DNA from: Podospora pseudoanserina
Lineage: Eukaryota > Ascomycota > Sordariomycetes > Sordariales > Podosporaceae
Assembly (NCBI RefSeq): GCF_035222485.1
Contig: NW_026946671.1
Location: 1,488,001-1,552,000, forward strand
Direction of reading: 5' to 3'
Length of the DNA stretch: 64,000 bases
Each line of letters begins with the position of its first letter. Positions within the stretch are counted from its first letter, which is position 1. A program made the position numbers and the translations under genes. The notes under the pieces are model-generated. The model searched no databases. It worked only from the letters and a program-made list of their open reading frames with translations, and was not told where the DNA came from. Positions 55,761-64,000 of the stretch are shown here, piece after piece.

Positions 55761-57960
55761 GATGGAACAGAGCCAAGTCAAGTGTGCGATCGTTCTGCTA
55801 CGCCTACAGACCATTAGAAGATGTTGGAAGCAGCCATCTGCGAGTCGGTTATCATACCAACACATGTTCTTCGGAACCACGCGACAAATCCCACATCAGG
55901 ACTGTCGCCATGTACTCCTGACCTGATCTAGGTTGTATTTGCCGTTTGCTAGGACGAGCCACAACCAAACGGTCTGAACGGAGGTCGCACCAACATCTGT
56001 ATCATATCGACGCTGGCACGCAAGGAGTCGGGTGTAGAAGCGCCTGTACTCACTCACCGTCGGAGTAAAAGAGGATGAGAAAAGGCGCTGTGGCATCTTG
56101 TCCGTCACATGGCCGACTTATTTCAGTTATATTAGTGTGTAGCAGAAGTTTCTGCTTATTTTCCTTTTGTTCTGTGGCTCTTGGGGTTCAACCTGCTTAC
56201 TGTGGCTTCTCTCGCCCGGGCAAGCATGAGTAAAATGTGTAAATACATTCTGTGGTTTCAGGTGTGCATTTCCTGGTCTTCTCTTTTCTGCGTTTTTAAC
56301 TATATCCCGGGGAACAGGGTGTGATGAGGCGTCGTGGTTGGGCTTCAGGGGAAGGGCAAGGCATGGGTTGGTTTTGACATGTTTCTTTGCGGCGTTGTGA
56401 CGACCCTGTGGTTGGGTCTGGGGGTTTATACCTCTACGGCTTCCATACCTTGCATGCCGTCTTCGGTATTTGTGCGCGATTTGCTTTTTTCTGTTTTCTT
56501 GGTCTGCTTGGCTGGTGGTTGCCATGCAGACTGTGTGTTTTTTTATTATTCTAAACAACGGAGTACTTGGTATTGTTACTCATTACTCTCCTGTGGGGTG
56601 GGGTGGGGGTGGAAGGGGAGGACTTATTTGGCTCATCATTATTACAGTTGGGTGATGCCAGGGCGAGAGGTCATCTTGGAGTATATGGGTAGGGCGACAC
56701 GTCAACTGCGAAGACAACCGACACAAGCAGGACCAAGGCACCCAGCACTGAGATATATTCCCATGTCGATCCGTTGACGACCCAGTTCAGGTTCGACGAA
56801 TCTGTCTGAATGGGACGCACCTTTGGGGGTTTGGGACAAGGCACAAGCCAGGCAAAGGCCAGAAAAGGAGATTGCGAGAGGGAAGTAAATCGGGGGGGCC
56901 ACCAAACACAAAGACCAACAAACACACAAAAACTATAGTTTGTACGATGGAATAAACCCTTAAGTGTGGTGTATATATCAATATCAAGCATTTGAATGCG
57001 AGTTATTATGGGTCTTTTTTACTAATAGTGACTGGAGTGATGTCTTGAGGGCAACGCTCAAGATGTTAAGTGTTCAAGGGAGAAGGAAGGGCACAACAGG
57101 TTGGGGGAGGCATTGTTGAAAAGCGCTGACGAAAAAACTCAATTCACATCACCATCCAGGTGTATAAAGCTATGCTATGCGTGCCGTCTCTCATCACCCA
57201 CCCCCAAACCTTTGGTATCAACAACTCGCCCTTCTTGTATCTAAACGTTGCACACTTCGATCCACCCTACCCCCTTTTCCCCCCTCGCCCTCCTACTCTT
57301 CCCTTATAATAATATGGAAGTTTCATCACCACAAGATAAAACGCCTTGTTGACAAAGACAGGGAAAATTCATCACAACAAAAGTAAAATGAAAGAAGCAA
57401 GACAGTTGAGTAACAGATAACAAAATAAAGGGAATACGATTTCAAAGAAATAATCAAGTTCTCTACCAAAACCCCCCTCCTCTTCCGCTTCCTCCTAGCC
57501 AAAGGTGGGATATCAACAATCAACAACCTCCTCTTTTCACCCCCCCCATTCATTCCCTTCAAAAGTTAACATCCCAAAAAAGAACGCCTCTTTCTCCGTG
57601 TTGGCTTTTTAAAAAAGTAAAATCCAATTCCCCTGAAAGTAAACAAAATGAAAAGAAAAAGTCTTATGCAACAAGAAAAAGGAAAATGTGGTGGGAATAT
57701 GCTGATGAGAATATGTTCATATACGTGTTGTTGTAAGCGAAGGAAGAGCAGCAAAGCAGAAAGACAAGATATTTTGCTTTTTGTAGTGTAGAATTTTTGT
57801 GCCATCAACGTTCCATTCATTACTTCGTATGTTTAGAGGAGCTGGGTGGGTGTAAAGGGGCTCAGTTGCCGGGGTATATAAAATACGAATAATTTCGAAT
57901 ATCCAAGAAACAAACAAAACAAAAAAAGATTTTGCGTGTCGCGAACAAGAGTTGTATGTA
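55761..57960. other. 2.2 kb convergent 3' region
   Basis: Lies between the ends of the FAR1-type gene (+) and NoxR (-). Long for a tail-to-tail spacer and AT-richer towards 57,300-57,950. No protein or RNA gene recognised. Confidence 0.5.
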
Positions 57961-59908
57961 TTATTGCAGTTCAACCCAGACCTGGCAAATGGTTAGCATG
58001 ACTGTGAAAAGGTTGTTGAGGGTAAAAAAGAAAGAAGAAAAAAAACATACCTCCATCTTCCCCGTCTCCGACCTCGCCTTCCTGGCATTCTGCCTCACAC
58101 CGCTCATCACCATCTCCAGATCATCCTGGTCCACCATCGTGATCAGCTCGGGCGAGTCCTCGTCCTTGAACTTGATCAAGAACTGACCCCTGGGCGGGAT
58201 GTTGAACTTCTCCCTGATCTTGGCCGCAAAGTCGGGGAACTCGACCGCCGGCCCGACCATGATGTACCGCACGTCATTGGCGTGCACCTTGACCCTGATC
58301 GTTCTCAGCGCGTCCCTCCTCGAGGACCCCCGCTTGGATCCCCCAGAGACAGAACCGGGACCTGGCCTCCTGGGCGCCATCATCTCAAAGTCGCCCTCGT
58401 CAAAGGAGCCGTCGTCGTAGTCGCTGCCTTCTTCGTCTTCTTCCTCGATGTAGCGGTCTCGTGGCTGGTTGCCGCCGCGGTTGCTCCGTTGGGAGCGGCT
58501 GTTTCTGGAGCCGCCGCCGCCTTGGTACATGTCGTAGAGGTCGTCGTTGTACGTGTCCTCTTCTTCTTCTCTTCTTCTCCTGGAGGAGGGGGGATCGCGC
58601 TGGGAGTAGCCGCGGGATGGGGGGGCAGCGGCCGAGGCGGAGCGGCTTGGCCGGCGCTGCTGTTCGCGTGGTCCCTCGTCTGGGGAGGCCTTTTCGTAGC
58701 GGTCGCTTGGGCGGGACTTTTCGAGGTTGAGGCGGCTGGGGACGGGCTTGGGTCCGTTGCGGACCGAGGCGGCGCGGCTTGGTTGCGCTGGCTTGTCGTT
58801 CTCGGGTGGTGGGGTTGGAGGGAAGACGTTGCGGCTGTTTGGTGGTTCGGATTGCTGTCTTCTGGACTGGAGGCCTGGTTTGACGAGGTTGCTGGCGGCG
58901 AAGGAGAGGGCTTCTTGTGGCCTGTCGTCCTTGACCTCGATTGGGCCGGTCTGTTTTGGCTTGTGTGTTAGTGTTTGAGAGTGACATGGTGCTGGAGAAG
59001 GGAACACATACAGATTGCTTCATTTCAGCACCGGCAAATCCGGTAAAGGCATTGGCTCTGTCCGAGGCAGCAACTAATCTGGCCTTCCCGAGGTAGTCTT
59101 TTTGCTGCAAATTTCGCACCTTGGCCTCATTGGGCCTGTAGACAACACCAACAGGAATCGAGAACACTGTATAGCCCTGCAAAAACAATGTTAGAAACAA
59201 AACAACAGTACAGCTGAAACAGATCCTGAGCTCACCTTCGCCTCATCCCTGATGGCATCGTTGATTACATTGTGGTCCTCCACCACCTTCTCCTTGACGG
59301 CGTACTGCAAATCTTGCATACCAGCTTCCATTTGCTCCAGGTATATGTAGCAGAGACCACGGTTGAACAAGACCTCGCAAGAGTAGAGCTTGAAGATCAA
59401 CCCGAGCTGCCCATAGTCGATCAGCGTGTTGCCGCGGAGGTAAAGAAGTGTGTCGTTGAAGTTCGCCAAGGCCTCCTCGAAATCACCCAGCAAAAAGTTG
59501 GAAACACCTTGTTGAAAGTAAGCGACGGCGAGGTACTGGTCGAGTTTGACAGCGCGTTGGTAGCATTCGACCTGTGGTGTTTTGTATTAGCATCTATTGT
59601 TTTTGATGGGGGTTTTCCCCCCTGAAGCAAAGAGAACAGAGAAAAGGTTGTTGTTGGGGGGCCAACATACAGCTTGCTCGTGCTGGCCGAGTGTCGCATT
59701 GATCACGCCCATGTTGAACAGAATCTTGGAGGTATCCGAGATCCTCTCAAAGGCCTGAAGGGCTTCGTCGAACTCATTGTTGTCGTAGTACTTGAGGGCC
59801 TCGACCCAAGTTTCTATTTCCTATAGTCGGGCGTATAAGCTGAACTGTTCTCCACACAACCTGAGCGCGTCCGCAGCTGGGATGTCGTCTTACCTGTTTT
59901 AAAGACAT
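57961..59908 (-). CDS. noxR: NoxR, p67phox-like NADPH oxidase regulator
   Basis: Six minus-strand exons, 59908-59894, 59820-59671, 59571-59236, 59176-59012, 58950-58051 and 57981-57961, encode 528 residues. NoxR activates fungal NADPH oxidases NoxA and NoxB together with Rac, controlling hyphal growth, sexual development and infection structures. The start MSLKQ continues EIETWVEALKYYD into four TPR motifs over about 5-165. An activation-domain-like segment follows (GYTVFSIPVGVVYRPNEAKV). The middle is disordered with many R-x-x-S sites. A PB1 domain lies near 430-515 (TIRVKVHANDVRYIMVG, GQFLIKFKDED), and the C-terminus is MEVWVELQ. The last intron is 69 nt, in frame and stop-free. No SH3 domain is present, as is normal for fungal NoxR. 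No Nox gene is in the window. Confidence 0.95.
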
Positions 59909-62900
59909 GGCTGCTCTGGTATGAAAGCTGCAAAGAAAGGGCTATCAAAGCCGGTTTGACCTTGCGACACTCGAGAGAAGCCGTCGCTCGGAAATAGTTT
60001 TTCGGTATGCGAATGTTGCTGAAACCTGGGCGGTTGTGCGTCGGGCGGTCGACGGGCGTTGAGGGGTTGTGTGGCTATTAAAGCGTAGGATTTGGGCAGG
60101 CAAAGAGATGGAGAGGGACAGGGGTCGGATGCACTAGCTCGGGCTGGCGGCAACCAGGGGGTTGGCTGCTCGAGTCAAGCCCAACCAGCGTCTGGTCTTC
60201 CGTCTTTTTGTTGTTGTAATTCCAAAAGCCCGAGTTCGTTGATGAATCCAGCCTTTAATATTTCTACCGTCCCGGTATAATTATGACCCCGATCACAGCC
60301 TGTGACCCGATAGCAGAAGAGTTGTTGACAGCTAGCGGCCACTTGGCGTGTGATAAGTCTGCTGTTCTGCTTTTTCTCCTCACAAGACGACCCAAGATGC
60401 CACGGGCGACAAAAAAAGAGTAGGTGGACTCCTCCGCTGAGACTGTCCTGCAGCTTATTGGTGTTGCTGTCGTCCCACTTTCTCTGTCTCTCGTCTTCGT
60501 GTTCCTCCGCCCTACTGCGGTGTGTGTTCGTCGGAGAGTGTTCCTTGTAATCTATGATCGTGGAGCCGTCAATCTAGACTGCGGCGCGTGCAGCCCTCGG
60601 TATGTCGGTTGTGCGAATGGGGTTCTCTTCCCTGCTGAGCTAGCTCTGTTCCTGACGATCGTGTCGATATAGTTATAGTGGATGCAGCAGGCCATGTGCT
60701 ACCAACGACAACTGCCACAGCGTATAGGCGTCGAATCCAGACTCTCGGGTCGAGAGAAGCGAGTGGTAGGCCGGCGGCGAGCGAGGATTAGGATGCTGAC
60801 GGTGATTATAAGGAAAAGTATTAATTACGTTAGATAGTTCAAACTGGCATACCAAGAGCCAGAAAGATGCAAAGGTTGAGGAAAAGAATAGGAGCAAGGT
60901 GGGAATGACCGGGAAAAGAGCGATCGATATTCGGCCTGAATTGGACAGCAGCCAGCACCGGCGAGCAGGTAGAGGGCGGGAAGGGCCTCTTTTTCGGACA
61001 CCGTCCGCCAGAAGCGAGGAATCAATCCGTGGGCTTGTTTGGAGACGGCCAAACTGGGGGAGCTGATCATGCAGGCCCCCCGAGAAACTTGGCTTGCCAG
61101 GTCCGGGCTGGCTTTACAAAACGTGAATGAGGCCTGGCTTGTGGAGGAGGTTTCTGAAGCCCACTGTTACAGACGACAGGGCTCCCCCTCTCAACCTTCG
61201 AGCACTGTCTCTCCCCTGTGGAGCTATCATCCCAGGGGGCACTGGTCGAGGGGCACGCAAGGAGAAACATCCGAGACTGGTCGAAAGAAGGAATAGGGCC
61301 AGGGGAAATGTCTTGTTTGGGATTGCCCAATTCTTTGGATACACGGGATCATTCTACGTCCCGTCTGTAGTGAAAATCCTGAGGCTCTCCCTGTCCGATC
61401 CCTCCGGCAATAGGGCCTAAAGAGGGCCCGGTGGTGGGAACAGGAACAACGAATATACCAGTCTGCATTGGCAGGATGGTCCATCGAACGTTTTCATCAG
61501 TGTCGTCGAACCACCTCCGGAAGCGTCCTGCTATCACTGGAAGACTCCGAGTGAAAGGTGCAGAGCATGGTGCCAGGGATCGAACGGTCCCCTGTCGAGG
61601 CTCACCAGATTGGCAGGGTGCGGAACGTCACTGGCGGCGGCGCCATTTGCAGCCATGCGTCAAGGTCACTGTGCCTGGGCCGCTTCTTCAGCTCGCCGAC
61701 GACGCCTGTCATCCGGCCCATGGTCTGCTGTCACTGAATGTCATCCAATATCAGTATCAGACATGGCGAACATAAGACTGGCCTCAGAATGCCTCATGGG
61801 ATGAAAGATGGCTAGGATATCAAGCAACACAACGACAGCTCAGCCATCCGATATCTGTCACCAGGTGTGGGTGTCTTTTTGGATGTCTATGACCGGCAAA
61901 TAGGAGCTTTCCCGGGACGGGAGGCAGAATGCGATGACAACCTCTCTTGAAATTGTGCATGAGAAAAAAGCTCGTGAACCAGTCGTCGAGAGTCTTGGCT
62001 GGGCGGTTGACTGTGTCTGTGAGACTCTTAGGGGTCAATGCAATGCCATTGTCTGTCACAGAGTCTTTGGCACCCCTGCGAATCACAGGTTGGCGTCCCT
62101 CATGCACCAAGTGTTCCAGAGTACCCTGGACGACCGTTGATTGGGCCAGCCCCACACCAACGCAACCCCTGCGTTGCAGGGCGGTTAATTCAACCTCCAC
62201 ACTCTACACTCGGCCCCCCACACAACTCTCAACTTCATCTTGAATCTTGAAGACCGAACACCGCTGTGTAACACTCCAACCAGTCACTCACCCAGTTCTG
62301 GGCTGGCTGGAAATCCCTTGAAGACTGTATACAGAACACGATCTGTATGTCGGCTTACCGATCCAAAGACCTGCCCTATGATCGTAGAGCCCGATACTCC
62401 CTCGACAGCAAGTATCATGTGTTCAATCAAGCCGTTGCCGGCTCCTAAGGGCACGCTTCCTCCGACAGTTGGATATCGCGTTGCAATAAGCGCTCTGGGA
62501 ACACATCTGATGAATCGACCTTTTCCATCTTCATATCAGTTTTAGTGGTGGTGCCATCACACGGCCAACATCGAGCCTTTCTCAGTCGATATTCTATTCG
62601 TGATACCAAGAACCTGCACAAGTCTGCTTGAACAGCAAGAGTTGTGACCATGTGCTGGTGACATATGCATAACTCGGCTCTGTGATAGTGACGGTGACGT
62701 ACACAATGATGGACGGCCCTCCAATGGTGCCATCGTAGGTTTATTTATGGTGTCGTTCACGGCTGGGCGCGGGAGGGCCATCTCATCTCGTTCGCTGTGT
62801 GCGAATCAAAGCTCAAGAGGCTCGAGTCGAAGCCGGGGACAGAACGCTAACGAATCCGTACCAAGCACTCGGTTACCACGCCATGTGGAGGTAACGGAGA

Positions 62901-64000
62901 AAACCAGCGGCCACTCAGGTGCGGTTGCGTTGAGAAGGGAAATGGTGAGGCCGAAAAGGGAACAGGACGCCGGCAGTGGAGCAGGATACAGTGTCAGACA
63001 CAACCCAAAGACAATTTCAAATAGAAGATTGCGAAAAAGAAGGGCCGGAAGCATGTGCTAGATGCCGGTGATAATTTCTGTGACCTCAACAACTCCTTTT
63101 CCCAGCATGTGGTGTGGGTTGTGTTGTACTTCGTGCTCGCTATGATGTTGGAGATGGATCTGATGGGCTGTCGTCTCTGGCAGTGATCACTAACGATTTT
63201 TTGCAGTTCAAAATTCTCGGCCCCTCCCGTCTTTGCTGCTGATCGACAGGGGTCCGAGCGCAAAGAACTGTGGATCTTCCCAGGATGGCACTGAACATTG
63301 CTGAACAGGCGAAACTCGCTTCAACTTCAGGTTCCCGGCAGTTCAACTTCACATCTGATGTTTGGTCGCAACCCACAGACTTTTTTCTTCTCTTTCCGTC
63401 CAGCTTTGAAGTGCGCGATATCACATAAGAATATTTTTATCTTTTCCCACGTCATCAAGCTTCCATTCACCTCAAGTTCTGGATAGGTATTTCCATCAGT
63501 TTTTTTTCCATCAGTCATCCAGGGGCACAGATCTCCAGATGCAGGCCAGCGGCTGTATGGACAGCTGCAATGGAGACCCACGTCGTGGACAAAAGAATTG
63601 GCATTGCAAAAGTAAGGTACCACATACTATATTCTCCCATGCCTTAAAAGAAACTTAATAGGCCTCAAAAGATAGTTTATAGGCTTTGAAATATAGTGAG
63701 AGGCCTATTTGCTTTTAAAAGGGCGTAGGTTGACAATGATTACACGCTTTACCAGCTTCCAGTACCAGTCATTTCGTCCACGGCGTGAGACCTAGACTGC
63801 CGGCTGCTGTGGTATTCGACCTGACACTCAAAGGTGGTGGTACTATCGTCGACCATATGCACTCCTCCTATAGGTGCCCTAAATCCAGGCAACTGTTGAA
63901 ACTCCCTGCTACAGAGCATACCTTAGGAGTTGTTTGCACTTGGCTACACACAAGGATTCATTCTCAGATTTTTGGCCCCATCTCACCTCCCCCCTTCTCC
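59909..64000. other. 4.1 kb gene-free right end
   Basis: NoxR upstream region and beyond. ORFs up to about 126 codons on both strands show no family features and I found no splice chain joining them. It may contain a long regulatory region or a gene outside what I can recognise. Confidence 0.45.
63658..63697. repeat. Short degenerate AT-rich tandem repeat
   Basis: Two 19-nt units starting at 63658 and 63679 match at 15 of 19 positions, and three of the four differences are transitions. A related AGGCCTAT motif follows. Low confidence as a real element. Confidence 0.4.

Noticed and set aside
61560-61610. tRNA-like T-arm (GGGATCGAAC) on the minus strand
   Set aside because: The flanking bases do not pair as a T stem and no D or anticodon arm can be built.
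1-64000. Dispersed 5S rRNA gene, CRISPR array, LTR or LINE element
   Set aside because: Looked for 5S-like, repeat-spacer and reverse-transcriptase signatures by eye; none found.

Overview
The window looks like a gene-dense euchromatic piece of a filamentous ascomycete genome, most likely a sordariomycete and perhaps Sordariales. The evidence is: many short introns (53-111 nt) with GTRAGT-type donors, CTAAC/CTGAC-like branch sites and YAG acceptors; GC-rich third positions; and family content typical of Pezizomycotina (NoxR, Vid21, sphingolipid C9-methyltransferase, FAR1-type Q-rich protein, long eIF4G). The clade is inferred from protein character, not from a search. I support 19 protein genes (one apparently broken) and 3 tRNA genes. 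I see no retroelement, DNA transposon, CRISPR array or secondary-metabolite cluster.

Layout. 0-10 kb: a CDK11/PITSLRE-type kinase (-) diverges from an unrecognised Ser-rich protein (+); then come tRNA-Val(CAC), coronin (+) and a decayed zeta-toxin-family kinase-like gene (-). 10-20 kb: a large eIF4G gene (-), a 2.8 kb gene-free upstream stretch, and two identical tRNA-Trp genes in divergent orientation. 20-31.7 kb: Aquarius/Cwf11 (-) diverging from THOC1/Hpr1 (+), a LON-substrate-binding RING protein (+) and an INSIG-family membrane protein (-). 33-45 kb: Mak11-like WD protein (+), Vid21/Eaf1 (-) diverging from Spp2 (+), and an alpha-glucoside-type MFS transporter (-). 45-60 kb: a gene-poor stretch, then sphingolipid C9-methyltransferase (+), NDUFAF3 (-), ribosomal protein eL34 (-), a small unrecognised protein (-), a FAR1-type protein (+) and NoxR (-). 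The last 4 kb hold no gene I can support.

How the genes relate. Most are conserved housekeeping genes without operon logic. RNA metabolism is well represented: Aquarius and Spp2 in the spliceosome, THOC1 in co-transcriptional mRNP assembly, eIF4G in translation initiation, and Mak11 and eL34 in the 60S subunit. Aquarius and THOC1 share a 473-nt divergent promoter, and Vid21 and Spp2 share one of about 1.16 kb. INSIG and the sphingolipid methyltransferase concern membrane lipids. NoxR and coronin are both linked to polarised hyphal growth in fungi.

The most interesting observation is that the THOC1 protein carries a C-terminal guanylate-kinase-like domain. Its ATP P-loop and part of its GMP site are gone, so it resembles a pseudo-enzyme or binding module rather than a kinase. 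Other points are three in-frame, stop-free introns that ORF-based annotation would keep as coding, a GC-AG intron, the tRNA-Trp pair, and two proteins I cannot assign.
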